NCBI GenBank assembly: GCA_015056765.1
Contig: SVFQ01000001.1
Coordinates: forward strand, 1 to 64,000
Direction of reading: 5' to 3'
Origin: Lachnospiraceae bacterium
GTDB lineage: Bacteria > Bacillota > Clostridia > Lachnospirales > Lachnospiraceae
Length of the DNA stretch: 64,000 nt
In this document: positions 53,758-61,057 of the stretch, piece by piece
Layout: every line of letters starts with the position of its first letter
Position numbering within the stretch: position 1 is the stretch's first letter
Program-made: the position numbers and the translations under genes
The notes under the pieces: generated by a model
Databases searched by the model: none
What the model was told of the DNA's origin: nothing
The model's input: the letters and a program-made list of their open reading frames with translations, nothing else

Positions 53758-54228
53758 ATGAGCAAAGAAAATACAAAAGAACTCTCCAGCATCAAAATTA
53801 CCAAAGCCTTTATTCTACTACTTCTGGTAGGCGCCGTAGGCATGTGCATCGGCGGCCCCACCATTGTAAAGATTGTCATGACGAAGCGGTCACCTTTCTT
53901 TGAAGGCGAGCTGCGTTTCTGGACGCTGCTATCCTGCGGTTATCTCTGCGCGGTACTGTTTTTTATCTTCTTATATCAGCTTTTCCTGCTGGTATCCAGG
54001 ATTGAAAAAGGAGACGTTTTTATACCGGAAAATGTCCGGGCTTTGAGTTTCATCAGTAACCTGGTCCTTGCAGCAGCTATTGTCACTTTATTTGTGGGCG
54101 TGACTTGTACCTATATGATTCTCATCATCACTTTGGCCGCTGTTTTCATCACACCTATCATCCGGGTGGTGAAGAATGCCTTTGGCAAAGCCGTCGAGAT
54201 GAAAGAAGAATTAGACTATACCATTTAG
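53758..54228 (+). CDS. DUF2975-family membrane protein
   Basis: The 156-residue protein has four membrane helices: AFILLLLVGAVGMCIGG, LLSCGYLCAVLFFIFLYQLF, ALSFISNLVLAAAIVTLF and ILIITLAAVFITP. Between the second and third lies RIEKGDVFIPENVRAL, the DUF2975 hallmark. These proteins nearly always precede a YozG-like XRE regulator, as here, and may control or sense for it. The start at 53758 follows CAGGAG. Confidence 0.85.
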   Translation: MSKENTKELSSIKITKAFILLLLVGAVGMCIGGPTIVKIVMTKRSPFFEGELRFWTLLSCGYLCAVLFFIFLYQLFLLVSRIEKGDVFIPENVRALSFISNLVLAAAIVTLFVGVTCTYMILIITLAAVFITPIIRVVKNAFGKAVEMKEELDYTI

Positions 54229-54237
54229 GAGGACGCC

Positions 54238-54459
54238 ATGATTAGAGTGAATTTAGATGTGGTAATGGCCATGAGAAAAATAGGCGCCGGTGACCTGGCT
54301 CAAAAGGTGGATATCACCCCGGCGAACCTTTCTATTTTAAAGAACAATAAAGCAAAAGCGATTCGCTTCTCTACGCTGAACGCCATTTGCAAAGAACTAA
54401 ACTGTCAGCCAGGGGACATTCTGGAATACGTACCGGGCGAAGACCAGGAGGAGGAATAG
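54238..54459 (+). CDS. YozG-like XRE-family regulator
   Basis: The 73-residue protein is little more than a helix-turn-helix: MIRVNLDVVMAMRKIGAGDLAQKVDITPANLSILKNNKAKAIRFSTLNAICKELNCQPGDILEY. It is the usual partner of DUF2975, with AGGAGG 4-9 bases ahead of its ATG. It probably regulates its own operon. Confidence 0.92.
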   Translation: MIRVNLDVVMAMRKIGAGDLAQKVDITPANLSILKNNKAKAIRFSTLNAICKELNCQPGDILEYVPGEDQEEE

Positions 54460-54461
54460 TC

Positions 54462-55853
54462 ATGGATATGACAAATAAACTAGAAAATATGGATTTGGAT
54501 CGTGAAGAAATCAGAAGACGACGCGTCTTTCGAGTATTCGCGCTACTCAGTTACTTCTTAGCTTTCTTTTATATCAAGAGAATCTGTCTGGAAGCCGGCT
54601 GGTTTCAAAACTGGATGAATGCCATGTTTGTCTTTGTCATTCTTTTTATCTGCTTTGTGGAGGCCTTTTGTCACTTCACAGGCCTGACCTATCATAAGCT
54701 AAAAGAAGACGGGTGCTCTGTATGGGAGCCGGTGGTTTATTTTTTGTGCCTAATTTTACAGGGAATCGCCGTTTTACTCTACGGAATTCATGACGATTGG
54801 ACCGGCTGGCAGTTCCTGATGCTCCACTTCACAGCCATTTACTATGTGCTGGCCCGTACCGGCAGCCTGGCTTCCGGCAAGAGCGGTATTCTCTTTCTTA
54901 TAGATTGCCTGCAAGGCTTCATCACCATACCATGGAGCAATATCGGTATTCGACTGGTTTCCATTTTCAAAAGAGCAAGCTCATCAGCGGAATCAGATGA
55001 GGACGACTGTGATGAATACGAGTATGACGAAGCAAAAGAAGTAGCGAAAGAACAACTCATGAAGAAAGTCGCTACCATCCTGGTTACTTTGGTACTTGCG
55101 TTGGGAATCTGTGGCTATGCTTTGATGGAGCTCACTTTTGCCTCCCACGCCTTCTATGAATTCACCTATCGAATTCAGGTAGCTATCGAAGACTTCTTCG
55201 AAACCGGAATCTTTGACTGGATTTACGAAAACGATGAGTATATCCTGCTTTCCATCCCTGTAGGCGCATGGCTCTTTGGACTTATAGCAGGCGGCATCAA
55301 GAAAAACCGTGGCCACTTGACCCTCAAGAAATTCGAAGACGCCACCATTTCCTTGCATTTGCTGCCCGATTACTCTGCCTATATCATCATCGGCAGCGTA
55401 TGCGCACTATATGCGTTTTTCTTTGCCACAGAGCTTATCTTCATGGGTGCTTTCGGTCTCTATGCAACCCAGGCTCACGAAGCCTCAGTCCGTGCAGTCG
55501 ATAGTTTTTGGGCTTTAATCCGCATCGTATTATTAAACTTCGCAGTAGTAGGCGGCTCTTGTATCGTCTCACGAAAGGCCCTATGGGAGAACCGAAAGAC
55601 TCGTATTTTCGCCACCGTGCTCTTTGGCTTTGCAACAGCCTTTGCGCTCCTAGCAACCTGGAATCTATGTGGTGTCTACATCGCGAAGTTTGGCCTTACC
55701 CCTAGACGTATCCTTTCTTCTTGGGTTGTAGGCAACGTCCTCCTGTGGTGTATCCTAATGCTGATTCGATTATATAAGCGCATTCCAGCAGCCCGCATCG
55801 GTATTATCACTGCAGCTATTTCGTATTCGATTGTCGTGCTAGGAGACTTTTAA
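54462..55853 (+). CDS. multi-pass membrane protein (DUF4153/DUF4173-like)
   Basis: The 463-residue protein has about ten to twelve helices, an acidic cytoplasmic loop (SSAESDEDDCDEYEYDEAKE) and the family-like end AKFGLTPRRILSSWVV. The function is unknown; DUF4173/4153 proteins often lie beside DUF2975/YozG pairs. The start at 54462 follows GAGGAGG and lies two bases after the XRE gene. A longer start inside the XRE gene is rejected. Confidence 0.8.
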   Translation: MDMTNKLENMDLDREEIRRRRVFRVFALLSYFLAFFYIKRICLEAGWFQNWMNAMFVFVILFICFVEAFCHFTGLTYHKLKEDGCSVWEPVVYFLCLILQGIAVLLYGIHDDWTGWQFLMLHFTAIYYVLARTGSLASGKSGILFLIDCLQGFITIPWSNIGIRLVSIFKRASSSAESDEDDCDEYEYDEAKEVAKEQLMKKVATILVTLVLALGICGYALMELTFASHAFYEFTYRIQVAIEDFFETGIFDWIYENDEYILLSIPVGAWLFGLIAGGIKKNRGHLTLKKFEDATISLHLLPDYSAYIIIGSVCALYAFFFATELIFMGAFGLYATQAHEASVRAVDSFWALIRIVLLNFAVVGGSCIVSRKALWENRKTRIFATVLFGFATAFALLATWNLCGVYIAKFGLTPRRILSSWVVGNVLLWCILMLIRLYKRIPAARIGIITAAISYSIVVLGDF

Positions 55854-55885
55854 CTTAAGGTGTAAAACAATAAACTACTCTACTA

Positions 55886-55922
55886 AAAAATGCCACCGAT
55901 TAAACAAACTGGTGGCATTTCT
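55886..55922 (+). terminator. terminator of the DUF2975/XRE/DUF4153 operon
   Basis: AAATGCCACC pairs with GGTGGCATTT around a 13-base loop; the plus strand then reads TTTCTATAAC. Confidence 0.75.
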
Positions 55923-55931
55923 ATAACTTTT

Positions 55932-55986
55932 TTGACACTATACTTCCAGAGAGTTATAATATATATACTTCCAGAGAAGTATAGTG
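55932..55986 (+). promoter_or_regulatory. promoter wrapped in direct and inverted repeats, ahead of the DUF3990/XRE pair
   Basis: TTGACA (55932-55937), 17 bases and TATAAT (55955-55960) are near consensus. TATACTTCCAGAGA occurs twice (55939 and 55964, 25 bp apart), and CACTATACTTC (55936-55946) and GAAGTATAGTG (55976-55986) are 11-bp inverted repeats. A repressor at these sites would cover the whole promoter. Confidence 0.82.
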
Positions 55987-55996
55987 AGGTACCGTT

Positions 55997-56650
55997 ATGA
56001 GCAAAATTATCCTTTATCATGGCTCTAATCATATAATTGAAAAACCAACTTTGGGGAAAGGCAAGGTCCATAACGACTATGGACAGGGATTCTATTGTAC
56101 AAAACATATAGAGCTCGCCAAGGAATGGGCTGTAGATGAACTACAGAACGGTTTTGTGAATTCTTACGAATTGGAACTCAAAGGCTTAAATATACTTCAC
56201 TTAAACTCATCTGAATACTCGATTCTACATTGGCTTAGCGTGCTAGTAGAAAACCGCACATTCAAAGATAGTACTCCCATCATGGCACAGGGACGAAATT
56301 ATCTGCTCAATCACTACCATATCGATTTATCTCCATATGATGTAATTGTCGGTTATCGCGCAGATGATTCCTATTTTGCTTTCGCGAGAGGCTTCCTATC
56401 TAATTCCGTTACTTTGAATCAGTTAGAAGAAGCTATGTACCTTGGCGATTTGGGAATGCAATACTTTTTAAAAAGTGAAAAAGCATTTCAGCAAATGAAA
56501 TATATCAACGCCGAATTAGTAGACTATTCCGACTACTATCCTTTGAAGAGTAGTCGAAATGCACTTGCCAGAAAACGCTATCAAGAAATCACACAGTCAC
56601 TTGATAAAAATGGTGTTTATTTGATGGATATCATCAGAAAGGAGGGTTAG
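55997..56650 (+). CDS. DUF3990-family protein, ADP-ribosyltransferase-like putative toxin
   Basis: The 217-residue protein opens KIILYHGSNHIIEKP, with His8 in the first strand as in the H-Y-E class of ADP-ribosyltransferases. It continues DYGQGFYCTKHIELAKEWA, whose Tyr follows the expected spacing. DUF3990 proteins are thought to be ART-fold toxins. The next gene encodes an XRE-type protein. The start has GAGG 7 bases ahead. The catalytic Glu is not clear by eye, so activity is inferred. AT-rich codon use differs from the housekeeping neighbours and hints at transfer. Confidence 0.72.
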   Translation: MSKIILYHGSNHIIEKPTLGKGKVHNDYGQGFYCTKHIELAKEWAVDELQNGFVNSYELELKGLNILHLNSSEYSILHWLSVLVENRTFKDSTPIMAQGRNYLLNHYHIDLSPYDVIVGYRADDSYFAFARGFLSNSVTLNQLEEAMYLGDLGMQYFLKSEKAFQQMKYINAELVDYSDYYPLKSSRNALARKRYQEITQSLDKNGVYLMDIIRKEG

Positions 56651-56653
56651 ATT

Positions 56654-57295
56654 ATGATTCATCCATATGATCAGTCATATCTTCAAGATGCCATGCTTAA
56701 TCTCGCCGAAGCAATTGATGTCGCATGTTACTGCTTTCATTTCACTCCGGATTATTTTTTGAATCTATTTATTGGTTCTGGAATCGCCATGCAATTCGAA
56801 CATGGCAATCCAAAATATATAGCCGGAAAATCCGGCACAGAGCTGGTCCTTGATACAGTTAGTCGAGTTTATGAAGATTTTGAGGAGCCCTCCTTGGACT
56901 TGTCTTATCGAGAACCTACGCCAGAATATTGGCTTGGCTGGGTTCTAGCCTATTATCAGTGGGAAACCGGTAGATCGTTTCAAGAAATACAAAGAATCAT
57001 TCCAATGGATTTGTTAATCACAAAATATCACCCTTTCCACGAAATGGACGAATCTGTCGTAATCGATTTTATCGAAAAGAGAGCTTCTAAATTAGAAACT
57101 TATAACCGCTTGCAAGCGTACCGCAAACGTCTCGGTATGTCACAACGACAATTAGCTGAAGCATCTGGTACAAATATCCGTACGTTGCAACAGTATGAAA
57201 TCGGTGCCAAGGACATCAACAGCGCCTCTGTTACTACTGTTTTAGCCCTAAGTAAAGCCCTGAATTGCAACGTTTCAGACCTATTACAGCCCTAG
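56654..57295 (+). CDS. XRE-family protein with long N-terminal domain, putative antitoxin
   Basis: The 213-residue protein has an N-terminal ~140-residue domain of unknown type (DVACYCFHFTPDYFLNLFIGSGIA ... PEYWLGWVLAYYQWETG). A C-terminal XRE helix-turn-helix follows (RKRLGMSQRQLAEASGTNIRTLQQYEIGAKDINSA). It lies 3 bp after the DUF3990 gene with AAGGAGG. The likely role is to neutralise the ART-like protein through the N-terminal domain and repress the promoter at 55932-55986. Confidence 0.75.
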   Translation: MIHPYDQSYLQDAMLNLAEAIDVACYCFHFTPDYFLNLFIGSGIAMQFEHGNPKYIAGKSGTELVLDTVSRVYEDFEEPSLDLSYREPTPEYWLGWVLAYYQWETGRSFQEIQRIIPMDLLITKYHPFHEMDESVVIDFIEKRASKLETYNRLQAYRKRLGMSQRQLAEASGTNIRTLQQYEIGAKDINSASVTTVLALSKALNCNVSDLLQP

Positions 57296-57429
57296 TCTTG
57301 TTCATAGTTTGTTCATAAATCGTTTCAAAAACCTTCACTAGTGAAACAAACTTTCTTCAAACTTCAACCGTATACTACTAGTATAAGATAACAGCAGAGA
57401 CTACAAAGCTCGTTATCTATGAACAAGAC
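57295..57429. repeat. 13-bp inverted repeats and nested palindromes after the DUF3990/XRE pair
   Basis: GTCTTGTTCATAG (57295-57307) and CTATGAACAAGAC (57417-57429) are perfect inverted repeats 109 bp apart. Inside lie the palindrome TTCACTAGTGAA, AGATAAC...GTTATCT, and a TATACTACTAGTATAAG stretch. No reading frame is present. It could be a structured RNA or the scar of an element end. Confidence 0.65.
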
Positions 57430-57463
57430 AATCTCTTTATTTTAAATAACTTTTTCATAATAA

Positions 57464-57495
57464 ATGCCGGGTAAGTTTACTTACCCGGCATCCTC
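57464..57495. terminator. bidirectional terminator between the XRE gene and the cyclophilin gene
   Basis: ATGCCGGGTAAGT and ACTTACCCGGCAT pair over 13 bp around a minimal loop. The flanks are moderately T-rich on both strands. The cyclophilin gene and the XRE gene converge here. Confidence 0.75.
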
Positions 57496-57534
57496 CCTTT
57501 TCAGGGGTATTTTTCTATTCCGTTTATAACATGA

Positions 57535-58056
57535 TTATAGTGTTTCTGGTTCAGGATAGGTTTCACCGAAAGTTTCTACAGACATGGTTTTGATGACCTG
57601 GTCTTCCATAGGTCTGTCATTCCAGTCAACAGGAGTTTCTGCGATTTCATTCACCACATCCATACCCTCGATGATTTTACCAAAAGCTGCATAAGCGCCA
57701 TCCAAATGTGGGCTATTCTTGTGCATGATGAAGAACTGGCTTCCTGCAGAGTTCGGATCCATAGCTCTTGCCATAGAAAGCACACCCTCTGTGTGTTTTA
57801 AGTTATTCTCGAAGCCGTTCTGTGTGAACTCTCCTTTGATGCCATAGCCAGGGCCACCCATACCGGTTCCGTCCGGATCGCCACCCTGAATCATAAAGCC
57901 ACGGATAACACGATGGAAAATCACATCATCGTAGAAATTATGATTAATCAAAGAGATGAAGTTATTTACTGTGTTTGGTGCGATTTCAGGATAAAGCTCT
58001 GCTTTCATGACTTTACCGCTGGTCATAGTGATGGTTACAATTGGATTCTGTGCCAT
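57535..58056 (-). CDS. peptidyl-prolyl cis-trans isomerase (cyclophilin)
   Basis: The 173-residue protein is a single cyclophilin domain: NNFISLINHNFYDDVIFHRVIRGFMIQGGDPDGTGMGGPGY, then MARAMDPNSAGSQFFIMHKNSPHLDGAYAAFGKIIEGMDVV. The arginine in FHRVI and the phenylalanine in QFFI line the active site. There is no signal peptide, so it acts in the cytoplasm on prolyl bonds. Confidence 0.95.
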   Translation of the reverse strand: MAQNPIVTITMTSGKVMKAELYPEIAPNTVNNFISLINHNFYDDVIFHRVIRGFMIQGGDPDGTGMGGPGYGIKGEFTQNGFENNLKHTEGVLSMARAMDPNSAGSQFFIMHKNSPHLDGAYAAFGKIIEGMDVVNEIAETPVDWNDRPMEDQVIKTMSVETFGETYPEPETL

Positions 58057-58130
58057 AATTGTCCTCTTCTTTCTATATCTTAACTTCCTATATTTTATCT
58101 AGATGGCTGGCAAAATTCAAGCGAGAACCA

Positions 58131-58174
58131 TTGACGATAATACGGTTTAATCGTATAATACGGTTAAACCGTAT
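58131..58174 (+). promoter_or_regulatory. promoter with two tandem 17-bp palindromic operators, ahead of the XRE-MazE/MazF pair
   Basis: TTGACG (58131-58136), 17 bases and TATAAT (58154-58159). ATACGGTTTAATCGTAT (58140-58156) and ATACGGTTAAACCGTAT (58158-58174) are two copies 18 bp apart; the second is a perfect palindrome about a central A. Together they cover the spacer, the -10 box and the start point. Confidence 0.82.
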
Positions 58175-58187
58175 CAGAGGAGGAAGT

Positions 58188-58613
58188 ATGAGTACTATCG
58201 TAAATCAAATCGACTTAAAGCCGATAATTGCCACGAATCTTTCACTATTATTACGTCACTATAATATAAATAGAAAAAAAGTATGTAAGGATTTGGATTT
58301 TAGGTACACGACTTTTTGCGATTGGATAAATGGAAAAACCTATCCACGTATGGATTCCCTTATTTCCCTGGCTTCCTATTTCGACTGTGAAGTTCAGGAA
58401 TTCTTTGTTGAGATGAACGATGATTACTTATCCCTGAAAGGAGAAATACGAATGAAGGCTTATTTTGAAAAACTACAAGAACTTCAGTCAAAAAAAAGTG
58501 AACAGAACCGAACTCACAGAACTCTTGAGGAACGTGCTGCTTTATACGGTGGAGAGCTTGGATTAGATGGCGAACCCGATTGGTACGAACCAGAAGGAAG
58601 CGAGATTTGGTAA
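58188..58613 (+). CDS. chimeric antitoxin: XRE helix-turn-helix joined to a MazE-like toxin-binding tail
   Basis: This 141-residue protein has an XRE DNA-binding domain at about residues 13-75 (KPIIATNLSLLLRHYNINRK ... DWINGKTYPRMDSLISLASYF). The C-terminal tail (TLEERAALYGGELGLDGEPDWYEPEGSEIW) is of the kind that wraps MazF in MazE antitoxins. The AbrB-type DNA-binding half of MazE is absent, replaced by XRE. The start at 58188 follows GAGGAGG; a longer frame from 58059 would read through the promoter. Its stop overlaps the MazF start (TAATG). Confidence 0.78.
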   Translation: MSTIVNQIDLKPIIATNLSLLLRHYNINRKKVCKDLDFRYTTFCDWINGKTYPRMDSLISLASYFDCEVQEFFVEMNDDYLSLKGEIRMKAYFEKLQELQSKKSEQNRTHRTLEERAALYGGELGLDGEPDWYEPEGSEIW

Positions 58614-58924
58614 TGACGGATATGATTAATCAAGGTGACATTCTAAAAATTGAACGCACTAACAGACCTGCGCTTGTAGTTAGCAAGAACTTCTTTAATA
58701 ACTCCGGAGAGATTATTGCCTGCCCGATTTATGACACCGGTACAGAATCTGCTCTTCATCAGCCAATTCTATCCGAAAACAAAAGAGTAAGCGGTATCGT
58801 TCACTGCGAAAAACTTGCTCTACTAAATCTGACTACAAGAGGATATAAGAAGCTTGATCACGTGAAAATAGATGACACAATCAACATTGCTGATTGTATT
58901 CAGGCTATTTTTGATTATGTATAA
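58613..58924 (+). CDS. MazF/PemK-family endoribonuclease toxin
   Basis: The 103-residue protein opens MTDMINQGDILKIERTNRPALVVSKNFFNN, the MazF beta-barrel start. VSGIVHCEKLALLNLTTRG follows, and it ends IADCIQAIFDYV. MazF toxins cut mRNA at short sequences. It shares a base with the antitoxin stop codon. The conserved GDI and the later H-C-E-K region fit the active-site area, but some classical residues differ and the cut site cannot be told. Confidence 0.85.
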   Translation: MTDMINQGDILKIERTNRPALVVSKNFFNNSGEIIACPIYDTGTESALHQPILSENKRVSGIVHCEKLALLNLTTRGYKKLDHVKIDDTINIADCIQAIFDYV

Positions 58925-58949
58925 AGGAACCCTTAGTAGGACCCATAAA

Positions 58950-59678
58950 ATGAAGAGAATAAAACAGATAGAAACAAAAGGTATTCACCTGTTCCTCTGC
59001 GACGATGCAGATGAGGCTCGGAGATTGCAAGCTGCCGGTGAGCCGGTAGTGGGAGTACTGACAGATGAGAACCGAGATGCAGATTTCTCGGGGATCTCCT
59101 ATCTAGTGGAGAATCCTGAGGAGATTGATGACGAGGACTACTACCGCATCTGGCAGAGACTAAAGAAGCTTCCCTGGGATATCCTGGAAACGGAGCGCTG
59201 CAAAGTCCGGGAGACCACCATGGAGGATGTGGATAGCTTCTATGAAATCTATAAAGCACCGGGGATAACCGACTACACTGAGCCTCTATTTGAAAATCCG
59301 GAGGATGAGGTGCAGTATGCCATTGACTATCGGGAGAATGTCTATAGTCTCTATGGCTACGGCATATGGACAGTTCTAGACAAGGCCACCGGCAAGGTCA
59401 TCGGTAGAGCCGGCCTTACCATGCGCGAAGGCTTTGAGGAACCTGAGCTTGGCTACGTCATCGCCAGAGAATACCAGGGACAAGGCATCGCTGCAGAAGT
59501 ATGTAAAGCCATTCTGGAGTATGGGCACAAGGAGCTAGGCTTCACCCTGATTCAGGCTTTTACCAAACGGGAGAATCTGCCTTCAGAAATGCTTCTAAAA
59601 AAGCTTGGTTTTACTTTTGATCGAGAAGAGCTCCTGGGGACTGAGAAATTTGACTGTTACATCCTAGACATGAGATAA
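58950..59678 (+). CDS. GNAT-family acetyltransferase with an N-terminal HAD-like remnant domain
   Basis: The 242-residue protein has two parts. Residues ~1-75 (GIHLFLCDDADEARRLQAAGEPVVGVLTDENRDADFSGISYLVENPEEI) resemble the small sugar-phosphatase-like half often joined to GNAT domains in Clostridia. Residues ~85-242 are a RimJ/RimL-type GNAT (RCKVRETTMEDVDSFYEIY, then LGYVIAREYQGQGIAAEVCKAILEYG as the acetyl-CoA loop). The substrate is unknown. The start at 58950 is preferred for its weak TAGGA site; an ATG at 58917 inside the MazF stop region also fits. Confidence 0.8.
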   Translation: MKRIKQIETKGIHLFLCDDADEARRLQAAGEPVVGVLTDENRDADFSGISYLVENPEEIDDEDYYRIWQRLKKLPWDILETERCKVRETTMEDVDSFYEIYKAPGITDYTEPLFENPEDEVQYAIDYRENVYSLYGYGIWTVLDKATGKVIGRAGLTMREGFEEPELGYVIAREYQGQGIAAEVCKAILEYGHKELGFTLIQAFTKRENLPSEMLLKKLGFTFDREELLGTEKFDCYILDMR

Positions 59679-59732
59679 TACGTAAAGTGAGTACCGAATA
59701 GGTACTCCTATTGTTATAAGCAGGAGTTTGAC

Positions 59733-60470
59733 ATGCGCATTACAGAAGAAGATATACAAAAGCAGGAAGCGGCTACAGGTTCTGAACCTGCTGCTCCTTC
59801 TAAGTCAGAAGAGAAATCTAAATCCAGAGATAAAGATACCAATTTCAAAGACCTGGATTTTGGCGGTAAATTACAATACCTCTGGGACTATTACAAATGG
59901 GTTATTGTGGTGGTTGCCATCGTGATTGGCATCATCGCTATCGTAAGAGAAGCTGTACTGAATTCTCAGCAAAAAGAGTTATTTCACCTGGCCATGGTAG
60001 ATGCCATAGCATCAGATGGTGATTTAACAGGAAATACCATACAAGAGAATACGGAATTGATGCAGCAAGACCTACTGAAAATGCTGGGAGCTGAAGATGA
60101 TCCGAAAGCTTTTGTAGGAATCGATACCAATCTCTACACAGACGGCACCGGAAAAGCCTTGGACTACAATTCCAATATGGTTATGACCGTAAAGGTTTCT
60201 GCTCAAGAATTCGACGTGGTCCTCTATCCAAAGGCTGTATATGACAGTTTCGAGGAAAAGGCAGACATCTTCCTACCCATGGACGAAGTCATTCCGGAGG
60301 GAGAACGTATAAAACCGGAGCAATACACTGACTATTGCATTACCTTGGACGACACCTCCTACTTTAATAATTACGGATTTACATTTACCCATGACATGGT
60401 GCTTACCGTAATTGCTAATACCAAAAATGAAGATGCTTGTAAGCAATTCATCCATACTATAGGATACTAA
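59733..60470 (+). CDS. single-helix membrane-anchored protein, function unknown
   Basis: The 245-residue protein has a charged, Glu/Lys/Ser-rich cytoplasmic N-terminus (EKSKSRDKDTNFKDLDFGGK), then one membrane helix (WVIVVVAIVIGIIAIV, about residues 58-75). An outside domain (YLAMV-type start, then TYGI/YCITLDDTSYFNNYGFTFTHD near the end) follows. I do not recognise a catalytic motif. It is followed 17 bp later by another anchored protein, so the two are likely partners at the envelope. AGGAG lies ahead of the ATG. Confidence 0.7.
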   Translation: MRITEEDIQKQEAATGSEPAAPSKSEEKSKSRDKDTNFKDLDFGGKLQYLWDYYKWVIVVVAIVIGIIAIVREAVLNSQQKELFHLAMVDAIASDGDLTGNTIQENTELMQQDLLKMLGAEDDPKAFVGIDTNLYTDGTGKALDYNSNMVMTVKVSAQEFDVVLYPKAVYDSFEEKADIFLPMDEVIPEGERIKPEQYTDYCITLDDTSYFNNYGFTFTHDMVLTVIANTKNEDACKQFIHTIGY

Positions 60471-60487
60471 GCAGAAAAGGGAACGAC

Positions 60488-60994
60488 ATGAATAAGAAAA
60501 TGCGAAAGAGTCTTACATCAGCAATGATAGCGTCCATAGTTACTATTATATTGGCTGTTGTAATACTTCTATACTTTAAGGGTACCGTATATCCCAAACT
60601 AGAAGAAGGCGCTTCCGTAGGAGCCGGTAACCAAGTGACCGTTCAAGGTACACTTTTAAAGGGCGATGGCAGCACACAAGGTATCGCTTCAGTAACCTGC
60701 AGACCTAAGTCTGATCGAGGCACGGAGCTTTCCAGCGGCGCCAACACCACAGGCTATTTTGAATTATCCCCTGTAGAAAAGGGACAGAGCTATTTGCTCA
60801 CTGTCACTACTGATACAGAGAATTCCTATCAGGCAGACCTACTCATCTATCAGGATAACGAACAGCAAAGCTTCTACAACCTGTTTCAGGGAATCGACAT
60901 CGCCGTGTTATCCGGTCAGGATAGCGTGCAGGTGGTATTAGGTATCGACGGTTCCGGTAAGCTTACTTGCCTAAGCCTTGGCACAGCAGAATAA
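60488..60994 (+). CDS. membrane-anchored protein with carboxypeptidase-regulatory-like beta domain
   Basis: The 168-residue protein has one N-terminal membrane helix (MIASIVTIILAVVILLYF). An outside beta-rich domain follows, with VQGTLLKGDGSTQGIASVTCRPKSDRG and NTTGYFELSPVEKGQSYLLTVTTD, the pattern of carboxypeptidase-regulatory-like or SpaA-like folds that present or bind ligands. The function is unknown. It is the second gene of a pair with its own terminator. Confidence 0.72.
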   Translation: MNKKMRKSLTSAMIASIVTIILAVVILLYFKGTVYPKLEEGASVGAGNQVTVQGTLLKGDGSTQGIASVTCRPKSDRGTELSSGANTTGYFELSPVEKGQSYLLTVTTDTENSYQADLLIYQDNEQQSFYNLFQGIDIAVLSGQDSVQVVLGIDGSGKLTCLSLGTAE

Positions 60995-61019
60995 ACCTAT
61001 CTAAACACAGACATAGAAT

Positions 61020-61050
61020 AAGGACCATGCAATGCATGGTCCTTATTTTT
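61020..61050 (+). terminator. terminator of the anchored-protein pair
   Basis: AAGGACCATGC pairs with GCATGGTCCTT around a 3-base loop and runs into ATTTTT. The aldolase gene converges from the other side. Confidence 0.88.
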
Positions 61051-61057
61051 GGCTTTA

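Noticed and set aside
59688-59712. Hairpin GAGTACC-GAATA-GGTACTC as a terminator after the GNAT gene
   Set aside because: No U tract follows on either strand; it may be only a local palindrome.
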